From the NCBI RefSeq assembly GCF_041925275.1, contig NZ_JBHEUZ010000004.1:186001-250000 (forward strand): a stretch of 64,000 nt of DNA, read 5' to 3'. Source of the stretch: Parapedobacter pyrenivorans_A (lineage in GTDB: Bacteria > Bacteroidota > Bacteroidia > Sphingobacteriales > Sphingobacteriaceae). A program made the translations under genes and the position numbers. Positions 32,306-40,914 of this stretch are shown here, piece after piece. The notes beneath the pieces are model-generated. The model was not told the origin of the DNA. It ran no database searches and saw nothing but the letters and a program-made list of their open reading frames with translations. Position 1 is the first letter of the stretch. Each line of letters opens with the position of its first letter.

Positions 32306-34447
32306 CTAATCCGCAGCGTCTGTAGCTGGAGAATCCGTTTTGGAAACCGGCGTGTTTTTTTTGCTTGCATCGTAGTCGATACGCACGTGATAGATGCTTT
32401 TTAACATCTCCTTGAATATCTCGCTGACCGTGGTGATGTCTTTCAACGTGATGTTGCTATTGATAAACTGCTTCTGGTTCATCTTGGATTCGATGATTTT
32501 ATCGACCACGTCATGGAGACCCTGCGCGGTAGGTTCTTTTAAGCTCCGTGATGCGGCTTCAACAGAGTCGGCCATCATCAAGACGGCAGTTTCCCGCGAA
32601 AAGGGGATAGGCCCCGGGTAGTGGAACATGTCTTCGTCCACCAGTTTTTCGGGGAAGGATTTGATGTACGATTGGTAGAAATAGTCTACCCGGGTGGTGC
32701 CGTGGTGGGTGCGGATGAAATCGATGATGACCTCGGGAAGTTGGTGCTTTTTAGCCAGCTCAACCCCTTTGGCCACGTGGGAGATGATGATCTGGGCACT
32801 TTGTTCAAACGAAAGGCTGTCGTGGGGATTGTACCCTTTCGTTTGGTTTTCGATGAAATACTGTGGATTCGACATCTTGCCGATATCATGGTATAGTGCA
32901 CCCGCCCTTACCAACAACGTGTTGCCTCCGATTTGGTAAATGGCTGCCTCGGCGAGGTTGGCCACCTGCATGGAATGCTGGAATGTGCCGGGAGCCTTGT
33001 ACGAAAGCTCGCGTAGCAGCTTGGAGTTGCTGTTGGTCAATTCCATCAAGGTAACGTCGGAAATGATGCCGAATACACGCTCGAATGCATAGATCAACGG
33101 ATAGGCGAGCAGCGTAAGCAGCACACTGAAAATAAACGGGGTGAGGTCAGACCAATAGAGGTTGCTGAACGATCCGTTCCGCATCAACCCCATGCCGATA
33201 TAGCCAACCAGGTAGGTGGCCAGGATGATGGCCGACGAAATCAGGAACTGTTCCCGCTTTATCAGCGTTTTGATACTGTATATAGCCACCATGCCCGTGG
33301 AAAACTGCAAGAAAACAAATTCGAAACTATTCGGAACAAAAAATGCAGCCAATAACACCATGAGCAGGTGGATGTTGAGCGCCAGCCGCGTATCGAAAAG
33401 CACGCGTACAATCACCGGGACAATGCAATAAGGGATGTAGTAAAGGCTTGGTATTTTGATGGTAATCGCCCATGATAAAACCGCCAACATGCCAGTAATG
33501 ACAATCAGTATAAGGAAGATAAGCCGGTTGTTGTGGTAGATGTCCTTCCGGAAGAGGTACACGAATACGAAAAGGAGAGTTACCATCAAGGCAACCACGA
33601 GAAATTGACCTAATAGTAACAACGATCGGTTGCCGCCGATGCGGGCTTCTTCTTCGTAGGCCTTCCGCAATGATTCTATTTTTTGAAATATTTCGTTGTT
33701 TACGGTAGTCCCACCGGCCACAATGAGTTCGCCGCGCTGTACCATGCCTTTCGTAGTTGAAATGGTTGCCAACGCATCTTCTTCCAATTTCGTGGTGAGC
33801 GACTCGTTAAACAGGTAATTCACATTGATATAGTCGCCCAATACATCGACGAACCAGTCTTTTTGTTTTATGGCCGACCGGTTGCCGATCGTTCTCTTCA
33901 GGTACTCCAATGCAGTCTCAGTGGTCAATACACTGGCGGTATTCATCTGCTTGGCTACATTGTCGGTAAGTAGCGTGAAATTATAGTTCGTACGGTCTAC
34001 CTGGAACTTGTTGTTGAGCGCGATGATTCCCCGCCTATATATCTCAGTAAGCAATTGCTCGCCTACCTGCTCATAAACGGCTTGGTTTTCGTTGAGCGTA
34101 TCCAACCCCCCGGCTTGCCATTTCTCTGGCAGGTCTGTTTCGAACCTAGCGAGTTGCTGTTCGGCTACCTGCACGTGGTGATCGTAGACGGGATACACCG
34201 ACTTGAGCACATTTTCGCGGTCTTTCTCAAGCTCTGCCTGTGTTTTCAATACAGCGAAGTTGTAAGGCGAAACCAAATCTTCGTGCATCCAAACCTTTCC
34301 CTTTTCGTATTCGTACCTGAATCGGGGTTGCTTTGGCAAAAGCATGGAAATCAGTATGATACTTAGTAGTATCATCCCATACTTCAGTAGATAGGAATAA
34401 CTTCCCTTGGTGTCTGTCGACTTATATCTGATCTTTAATCTTGCCAC
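32306..34447 (-). CDS. 7TM-HD family phosphodiesterase (PgpH-like), GTG start
   Basis: A 713-residue membrane protein. After a first membrane helix (YLLKYGMILLSIILISMLLP) comes a large extracytoplasmic 7TMR-HDED domain (about 30-290), seven membrane helices (about 305-480), and a C-terminal cytoplasmic HD domain with ALYHDIGKMSNP, THHGTTRVDYF and VLMMADSVEAASR. In Listeria the homologue PgpH hydrolyses cyclic di-AMP, so this is the likely reaction here. The open frame extends upstream to 34690 but that part has no protein-like features; GTG at 34447 gives MARLKIRYKS, and I prefer it. It ends 77 bp from tRNA-Ser. Confidence 0.9.
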   Translation of the reverse strand: MARLKIRYKSTDTKGSYSYLLKYGMILLSIILISMLLPKQPRFRYEYEKGKVWMHEDLVSPYNFAVLKTQAELEKDRENVLKSVYPVYDHHVQVAEQQLARFETDLPEKWQAGGLDTLNENQAVYEQVGEQLLTEIYRRGIIALNNKFQVDRTNYNFTLLTDNVAKQMNTASVLTTETALEYLKRTIGNRSAIKQKDWFVDVLGDYINVNYLFNESLTTKLEEDALATISTTKGMVQRGELIVAGGTTVNNEIFQKIESLRKAYEEEARIGGNRSLLLLGQFLVVALMVTLLFVFVYLFRKDIYHNNRLIFLILIVITGMLAVLSWAITIKIPSLYYIPYCIVPVIVRVLFDTRLALNIHLLMVLLAAFFVPNSFEFVFLQFSTGMVAIYSIKTLIKREQFLISSAIILATYLVGYIGMGLMRNGSFSNLYWSDLTPFIFSVLLTLLAYPLIYAFERVFGIISDVTLMELTNSNSKLLRELSYKAPGTFQHSMQVANLAEAAIYQIGGNTLLVRAGALYHDIGKMSNPQYFIENQTKGYNPHDSLSFEQSAQIIISHVAKGVELAKKHQLPEVIIDFIRTHHGTTRVDYFYQSYIKSFPEKLVDEDMFHYPGPIPFSRETAVLMMADSVEAASRSLKEPTAQGLHDVVDKIIESKMNQKQFINSNITLKDITTVSEIFKEMLKSIYHVRIDYDASKKNTPVSKTDSPATDAAD

Positions 34448-34634
34448 ATCCAGCGCATTAGGTAACAAACATACAGGTCCAACAACAGGGGATGGTACGT
34501 GGCAAAGGTAACAAAACGGCTCCAAAAGCCGCCAACGCCAAGTAGATAGTTTTTTTAATGATATGTTAAACCGACGGTAACGGTAAGTTATTGGTCGGGA
34601 GGTACCTTTCCAGTCGGAACACAAAAATTGTATC

Positions 34635-34841
34635 ATGACAACATCGAACATTGAGATTACCGACAGTGCGTACCTGATTACCTTGGCCAAATCTGAGTTT
34701 GACTACCGGCAAGTAAGGCAATTGCTGAATATCCTATTCGCCGGGCGGCTGCCAGACAGCCAGTCGCCCCCCCGGGAGGAGGCAGCTGGTATACGCTCCC
34801 ATGAGTTGGCTGAACGTTTTGACTCCCTTGCCGATAAGTAA
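34635..34841 (+). CDS. Small hypothetical protein
   Basis: A 68-residue frame with ATG start, MTTSNIEITDSAYLITLAKS then FDYRQVRQLLNILFAGRLPD. The N-terminal half has helical, protein-like composition, and the frame lies in the divergent space between the 7TM-HD gene (true start 34447) and the MG2 gene. No family recognised; it might be a small regulator. It could also be chance. Confidence 0.4.
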   Translation: MTTSNIEITDSAYLITLAKSEFDYRQVRQLLNILFAGRLPDSQSPPREEAAGIRSHELAERFDSLADK

Positions 34842-34867
34842 ATTTACGTTGCCTAAAAGTGCATTGT

Positions 34868-34898
34868 TTTGAATTTCAAAAATCAATCGGTATACTTG
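34868..34898 (+). promoter_or_regulatory. Likely promoter of the MG2-domain gene pair
   Basis: TTTG at 34868-34871, then 19 bp, then TATACTTG at 34891-34898 (one mismatch to TAnnTTTG). The predicted leader is about 50 nt to the ATG at 34956. Confidence 0.55.
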
Positions 34899-34955
34899 TG
34901 ATGCGGTTATTCCGATTTATGCGCTTCCAATTAGAACGAAAATAGCATCACCCAT

Positions 34956-37562
34956 ATGGGTAAGGGCAAACCTGAAAATTCCAACCGAGCCGTACAGCAC
35001 CTCCGAATAGGCAGTAAACTATTGGAACTGGCTATCATGTTGCTGTTGATTGCGGCTGCCGGATTTTCTCTCAGGGCACAGCAACCGGATATGTTACCCG
35101 TTTTACAGGAGCAGCTGGCGAACCATCAAGCAGCCCATCCAAACAGCAATCTCTACCTGCACTTAGACAAGACAACATACACACCCGAAGAGACGGTTTG
35201 GTTCAAGGCTTATTTACTGGGAGATACTTCGCTAAAAGCAGAGGTGCTGTATGTGCGAATCGTTGATGGCGAGCGGAATGAGGTTTCTAGTGCCCAATTT
35301 CCGATTTATGATATCCGGGCGCACGGGAACATTGCATTGTCCAAACCCGGAAAGGCCACGCGTTATGTGAACGGCAAGTATATTGTTGAGCCTACGCTTA
35401 TAGATGGCCATTATATGCTATACGCTTACACGGATCGTATGGTAGCGGTGGGAGATACCAACGTATTCGCTCAACCCCTCCGGATCGGTCGTGTTACCGG
35501 CAGGCGGCTGGAAGCAACGGCGTCAGTAATCGATACCGCCATGCTGTATGGGGGAGGACAGGTGCAAGTGAAGGTAAACCTCACCGAGAATAGCAGCTTC
35601 GCCGAAGCTGTCAAAGGCGAATACCAGTTGCTGGCCGGCGGTGAAGAACTGAAGTACGGCAGACTGACCACCAATATATTCGGCGAAGCGTTCGTGAACT
35701 TTACCTATCCCAATCTGGCCGACCATGAATCGCTGAACGTGAAGCTGCTCTTCACGAAGGGCAATGATTACGCGGAGCTGGCGTTGAACCTGCCGCACCG
35801 GGGTAATCCTGTGACGGTGAATTGCCTTCCCGAAGGCGGCAGACCTGTGCCGGGCGGGCGTGTCGCCATCGAGGTGCTGGATATCGTCGGTAACCCGGTC
35901 CAGACCTCCGTGCGGGTGATGGATGGAGACAGCACCGTTGCCTGCGTTGCTACCGGTGCACAGGGCATGGCCACGGTTCAACTCCCGCATGTGGCAGGTG
36001 TACGGTATACGGTAAAGACATTGGATGGCCGCGGACAGACAACGCTTGACGTCCCACCAGCCGCTCGGCTTGAAGGCTTCAGCCTGAAGCTGAGCCAGGA
36101 CAGCACGGGCAGCAGGGCCATGGTACGGAATTATGGACGGGACAGCACCGCCTTGTTGGTATTGCGCACCAACAGCGGAATCCTGTGGAGCACCCAACAG
36201 GAAATCCTTCCGGGCGATTCGGTGATGGTCATCGTTCCCGTGAGCAAATACCCAAAGGACGTGCTGAATTTGGCGGTGTTCGACAGGGATGGGACACCAC
36301 AGGCCGAGCGGCTTTTTCTGAATAGGGCCGACGAACCCTATAGGGTTACGATGACGACCGATCGACAGGAATATGGAACGCACCAGAAAGTAACGGTCAG
36401 CATTCGTGCAACGGATGCATCAGGGAATCCGGTTGTTGCCAACTTTTCCGTGGCGGCAACCGACAGGAACCGAAATGATAGCCTCGTTTTTCGCAACATT
36501 TTGCAGCAGCGTTATCATAATGACTTTGTCCCGCAAGTTCAATATCGGTTGTTTTCAATGGAAAAAAAAATTGACTACGATCAGGTGCTGTTGGGGCGTA
36601 GCTGGTACGGGAAGCGTTGGGAAAGCATGCCTACGTATTCTCCAACCAGTATATCCAACCACTTTCCTGTAGCCGGAACCACGGGGATCATTGCCTCGCG
36701 CAATAAGAAAAAAATCCAGGAAATTAACATCCGCTCCTTAAAGCCCGCCAATGAAGTTCTTTTGTCGCTCGTCGGAAAGAATAAGAGAAACGACGCGAGA
36801 GAGGATAAATATAAGTATGTATCGGTAAACGTTGACGCTGACGGCACTTTCTTTATCCCGGCGTCGCAACTGCACGCTTTTCGGGATGCGCCTTGGGTTC
36901 TTGATATTTATAAGGGAGACTCGAAAGAAAATAACTACTTAGTCAGGTGGATAGATGATGATATTGGCTACGACAGTCTGGTCGCCTCCAAACCGTGGTT
37001 GTCACCGGAAGTCCATGTTGATGTAAGGGGCGAAAGTCCGAAAATCGCATCTGCTTTTAGTTTTAATGAGATCAATCTTCTGGAAGAAGTAGTTATCGGT
37101 GCACGGGAAGTTACCCCCAGACGACTGAAAGCAGATTGCAAGGATATGATCTGCGAACTTTGCAACTACCTCAATTGTCCGGCACGTCCTGCATATAGAC
37201 CTACAAAAGGCAGGATTTATGATTATAGCCTGAATAAAGTTTCGGGTATTGATTTAGCGTCTGAGAATAAAGTCATCTACCTCGGCTGCGGCCGTTACCG
37301 AGACATCAACTATATCAAAAATATCACCATCCCGGAGGAATTCCCGTTGCCGGATTATGGAACCTATCCCACCACCGAGCTGGATATGCGCTCCACTGTT
37401 TACTGGAACCCGAATGTGTATACGGATGCTGACGGCACGGCCACGTTCAGCTTCTTCACATCGGATGTGACGGGCGAGTTCGAGATCGTTGTGCAGGGGC
37501 TGGTGGAATCGACGTTGAGACCACTGATGGGAACCGGAGGATTTAACGTGGTCAATCGATGA
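34956..37562 (+). CDS. Large secreted MG2-domain (alpha-2-macroglobulin-like) protein
   Basis: An 868-residue exported protein with signal peptide (LLELAIMLLLIAAAGFSLRA). It starts with an MG2-like domain (LYLHLDKTTYTPEETVWFKA, about 65-170), has further immunoglobulin-like macroglobulin repeats, and about 460-510 a second one (YGTHQKVTVSIRATDASGNP). Near the end come FNEINLLEEVVIGAREVT, like a TonB plug entrance, a Cys-rich CKDMICELCNYLNC stretch, CGRYRDINYIKNITIPEEF, and an MG-like end (YTDADGTATFSFFTSDVTGE). There is no thioester motif and no barrel. Such proteins occur in Bacteroidota envelopes; their role is not known. The stop overlaps the start of the next paralogue (ATGA). Confidence 0.8.
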   Translation: MGKGKPENSNRAVQHLRIGSKLLELAIMLLLIAAAGFSLRAQQPDMLPVLQEQLANHQAAHPNSNLYLHLDKTTYTPEETVWFKAYLLGDTSLKAEVLYVRIVDGERNEVSSAQFPIYDIRAHGNIALSKPGKATRYVNGKYIVEPTLIDGHYMLYAYTDRMVAVGDTNVFAQPLRIGRVTGRRLEATASVIDTAMLYGGGQVQVKVNLTENSSFAEAVKGEYQLLAGGEELKYGRLTTNIFGEAFVNFTYPNLADHESLNVKLLFTKGNDYAELALNLPHRGNPVTVNCLPEGGRPVPGGRVAIEVLDIVGNPVQTSVRVMDGDSTVACVATGAQGMATVQLPHVAGVRYTVKTLDGRGQTTLDVPPAARLEGFSLKLSQDSTGSRAMVRNYGRDSTALLVLRTNSGILWSTQQEILPGDSVMVIVPVSKYPKDVLNLAVFDRDGTPQAERLFLNRADEPYRVTMTTDRQEYGTHQKVTVSIRATDASGNPVVANFSVAATDRNRNDSLVFRNILQQRYHNDFVPQVQYRLFSMEKKIDYDQVLLGRSWYGKRWESMPTYSPTSISNHFPVAGTTGIIASRNKKKIQEINIRSLKPANEVLLSLVGKNKRNDAREDKYKYVSVNVDADGTFFIPASQLHAFRDAPWVLDIYKGDSKENNYLVRWIDDDIGYDSLVASKPWLSPEVHVDVRGESPKIASAFSFNEINLLEEVVIGAREVTPRRLKADCKDMICELCNYLNCPARPAYRPTKGRIYDYSLNKVSGIDLASENKVIYLGCGRYRDINYIKNITIPEEFPLPDYGTYPTTELDMRSTVYWNPNVYTDADGTATFSFFTSDVTGEFEIVVQGLVESTLRPLMGTGGFNVVNR

Positions 37563-39525
37563 GTCGCGCGATAACTAATAGGACTCCGATGAGATTGGTC
37601 TTCATGATAGTTGCCGGTTTGCTTTCTTGGGCCAATCTGCTTTCGCAACCAGCGAAAAATAGGATTCAAGATGAGCCGCATGGCCGGCTATTACTTTACA
37701 TCTCCACAGATAAGGTGCAGTACGTGCCAACAGAAACGATTTGGTTTGTAGGTTATGTTCTGGAAACCCAGTCCAACGACGATGGTTTAAAAGCAGATAT
37801 CCTCTCCGTGGCGTTGGTCCGCGAAGATGATGGGTATGTGCAACTTCATAAAGACTATCTGATCGATAATGATATCTGTTCAGGGAGTCTCACATTGCCC
37901 GACACATTGGCTGACGGCGCCTACGTACTAATGGCCTATACCAATATTGTAGACAGCGATGAAAGACCTGTACATTTTTATCGTACACCGATAACGGTGT
38001 TGCGGAATGAGCCTACTGTCATCCACACCGATTTGCATCTGCTTGCTGATCGGTCTGATAAGGATACGCTTTATGTGCATGCCAAGGTTTTTTTCCCGGG
38101 GACGATTACTTTCAATGACCGGCATAAAGCGGTGATCGGTTACCACGTTCAGGGTAGTCAGCAGCGCAAGGTAGGCGTTGACGTCATCGGCGAAGCGGTA
38201 CTTCCCGTCCCCGTACAGGATGTGCGTGGGTCAGACCACGTGTTGCAAAGGATGTGCTGAGCTTGGCGGTATTCGACAGGGACGGAGCTCCACTGGCTGA
38301 GCGGCTATTCCTGAATAGGACCGACGAAACCTATCAGGTTAAGATAACAACCGATCGACAGCAATACGGGACGCACCAGAGAGTGACCGTTAGCCTTAGT
38401 GCAACGGATGCATCGGGGAATCCCGTGGTGGCCAACTTTTCCGTGGCGGCGAGCGAGAAGAACCGAAAAGACAGCCTCGTTTTCCGTAACATCTTGCAGC
38501 AACGGTATTATGGACCATTTGCAAAGTCCGTTAGCGATTGGCTGATTTCTGCCAGGTCGGCAACTATTTTAGACCGTTTGTTGTTAAGTAATGAATGGCC
38601 GCGGAGCCGACGGAGAAGTGGCATGGTTTATCCACCTAGCGGATTATCCGCGCACTTATCGAACGCGGACGGGGTTGTTGGGATTGTGCCGTCAACAGTT
38701 AGAAAAATAGAGCTACGGTCTTTTCAAGGATTCAAGGTTGAAAAGAACAGCGTACGTCGAATAGTTAAGACGATGACTATCGAAGTGGATCGTAAGAGCC
38801 AAAGTTTCTTTGTGCCGGACAGTTTGTTGTTGTCACGAAGAGGACAGGAATGGGAACTCAAAATTCCAACGTCATCAGGTTGGAAATATGAGTATTTGGT
38901 TGACTGGGAGAATCCTGACATCGGCTTTGATCGTACGGTGGTAAGAGGTAAGCAGCTTTACATACCTGAGATTTTACATAGTTTCGCAATCGCAACGCTC
39001 CCAGTGGCTCCAGGATTTGATTTCAATGCAATGAATTTATTAGACGAAGTAGTGGTAGGCCGGAAGGAAAAAGCGATATCAAGAACATTGAGAAACACCA
39101 AGTGCGCACAATACGAGGATCGCATTCATGCGGAATATTTAAAAATGAGAGATCTATCTTACATGGCAGAATCGATGATAGTAAAGGGGAAAACATATAC
39201 ATGGGGTTATAATCCTTACGACGAACCTAAAACCATCATCTGCCTCGGCTGCGGCCGTTACCGCGATATCAACTACATCAAGAACATCACCATCCCGGAA
39301 GAGTTCCCGTTGCCGGATTATGAAACCTATCCCACCGCCGAGCTTGACATGCGCTCCACTGTTTACTGGAACCCCAATGTGTATACGGACGCGGATGGTA
39401 CGGCCATGTTCAGCTTTTTCACATCGGATGTGACCGGCGAGTTCGAGATCGTGGCGCAGGGATTGGTGGAGTCTGATTTACGACCGCTGATAGGAACCGG
39501 TAGTTTTAACGTGACCAATCGATGA
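37559..39525 (+). pseudogene. Second MG2-domain paralogue, broken by an internal deletion and frameshift
   Basis: Frame one (37559-38260, 233 codons) gives a signal peptide and an N-terminal MG2 domain (LLLYISTDKVQYVPTETIWF); it ends in a stop just after DVRGSDHVLQRMC. Frame two (from about 38242 to 39525) continues in another phase with VAKDVLSLAVFDRDGAPLAE, matching residue 430 onward of the gene before it. The 200 residues in between are missing. The join lies at the shared word AAAGGATGTGCTGA. The last 95 residues are nearly identical to those of the first paralogue, which suggests recent gene conversion. A GTG at 38254 could start frame two, but there is no sign of expression signals. 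Two short proteins instead of one is the alternative. Confidence 0.8.
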
Positions 39526-40057
39526 GGGGCAATAAAAAGGGATTGTTTTTTGGATGCCAGAAATCTATTTCGTTTCTTTGATTGATTCGGTTATTAATCA
39601 GGTCATTAACGGACGGCGAGGATGAATTCCAAGATCAGAATCTTTGTAAAACTCGAAAAGGACGGTACCGTTACCATCGAAACACCACGAAAGCTAAGAA
39701 CATTCTCGGGAAGTTAGTTAACTAAAAACTGAGTTCGCTTATTATTTGTTGCTCAGAATGCCTTGAAAGGGGCATATTCAACTGAGAACGACGACGGAAT
39801 AGCGGGCTATTTCGAGGAGTTTTCAGGAAGAAGATAGCGGTTTCAAAGTGAAAGACCGACAAAGCTAACCCAATAAACATGCTATGCGGCTTTGCCTTCG
39901 CTTGACTTATCCCGATAAGCCTGCACAAAGACGCCCCTTGCCTATCGCTGTTTATTGGATTTCTGAGCCGACAAAGAATAATCGAACTCAGGTTAAAAGC
40001 AAGCAACTCACTATAAAATCGTGGCCAACATTCGCTATCTTTGTCAAAAAAAGCGCA
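39526..40057. other. Spacer before rpe with one tiny ORF
   Basis: About 530 bp without a supported gene. A 31-codon ORF at 39622-39717 (MNSKIRIFVKLEKDGTVTIE and on) begins with ATG and looks like a beta-hairpin peptide; it could be the stub of a lost gene. The frame on the minus strand at 39722-40075 overlaps the rpe start and has no protein-like features. TATCTTTG at 40036-40043 fits the -7 box for rpe. Confidence 0.4.
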
Positions 40058-40738
40058 ATGCCCAAACGTAAACACCTCGTAGCACCTTCCGTATTATCCG
40101 CAGACTTCGCCCATCTCTATGATGACATCGCGATGGTTAACCAAAGTGAGGCGGATTGGTTTCACATAGATATCATGGATGGAGTGTTCGTGCCCAATAT
40201 TTCGTTTGGGTTCCCCGTACTCGCTTCCATTGCGCATTACGCCAAAAAGCCGCTCGATGTGCACCTCATGATCGTGGATCCCGATCGGTACATCGAACAA
40301 TTCCATGCGATGGGGGCCGATAACATCACGGTACATGCCGAAGCATGCACCCACCTGAACCGCACGGTACAATCTATCCAGGAGCTGGGGTGTACCGCGG
40401 GCGTTGCCATCAATCCCGCCACGCCGGTATCGCAACTGCATGAAATCGTGGAAGATGTGGATATGATCTTGCTTATGTCGGTCAACCCCGGCTTCGGTGG
40501 CCAGAATTTCATCGAATCAACTTACCGGAAAATACGGGAATTGCGGGCGATGGCGGCAGGTCGGAATGATAGCTTGCTCATTGAGATAGATGGTGGCATA
40601 AGCAATCATAACGCATTGGCCCTACTCAAGGCAGGTGCCGATGTGCTGGTGGCAGGAAATTCCATTTTTTCCGATAAGAACCCTGCACATGCCATTTCCG
40701 AGCTGAAACGGATCACGCCGGATTTGATTTCGGCATGA
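40058..40738 (+). CDS. rpe: Ribulose-phosphate 3-epimerase
   Basis: Interconverts ribulose 5-phosphate and xylulose 5-phosphate in the pentose phosphate pathway. The 226-residue TIM barrel begins MPKRKHLVAPSVLSADFAHL and has the metal-binding WFHIDIMDGVFVPNISFG, PLDVHLMI, MSVNPGFGGQNFIE and EIDGGISNHNA motifs, all with their catalytic Asp and His. An upstream open frame (to 39884) is not coding; TATCTTTG at 40036-40043, 14 bp before the ATG, is its likely -7 box. Confidence 0.98.
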   Translation: MPKRKHLVAPSVLSADFAHLYDDIAMVNQSEADWFHIDIMDGVFVPNISFGFPVLASIAHYAKKPLDVHLMIVDPDRYIEQFHAMGADNITVHAEACTHLNRTVQSIQELGCTAGVAINPATPVSQLHEIVEDVDMILLMSVNPGFGGQNFIESTYRKIRELRAMAAGRNDSLLIEIDGGISNHNALALLKAGADVLVAGNSIFSDKNPAHAISELKRITPDLISA

Positions 40739-40914
40739 CGGCATGCCATCGTGACGTCCTGCAGTTTAGAACATTTCCAAATTAATTGGCCGTACTGCCA
40801 ACCCTCCCAAAGCGATCTTTTTTTCGTAAATTCGCAGCAATTAAGGAATTAGGGTGCCTGATCATCCGTTATTGATTTCTTGCGTTTCTTTAATAACTGT
40901 TTTTTATACGATAG

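Noticed and set aside
34448..34690. N-terminal extension of the 7TM-HD protein
   Set aside because: 81 extra codons rich in Trp, Cys and Arg without similarity to the family; a GTG start at 34447 fits the known N-terminus.
39722..40075. 117-codon frame on the minus strand before rpe
   Set aside because: It overlaps the true start of rpe and its -7 box, and has no recognisable features.
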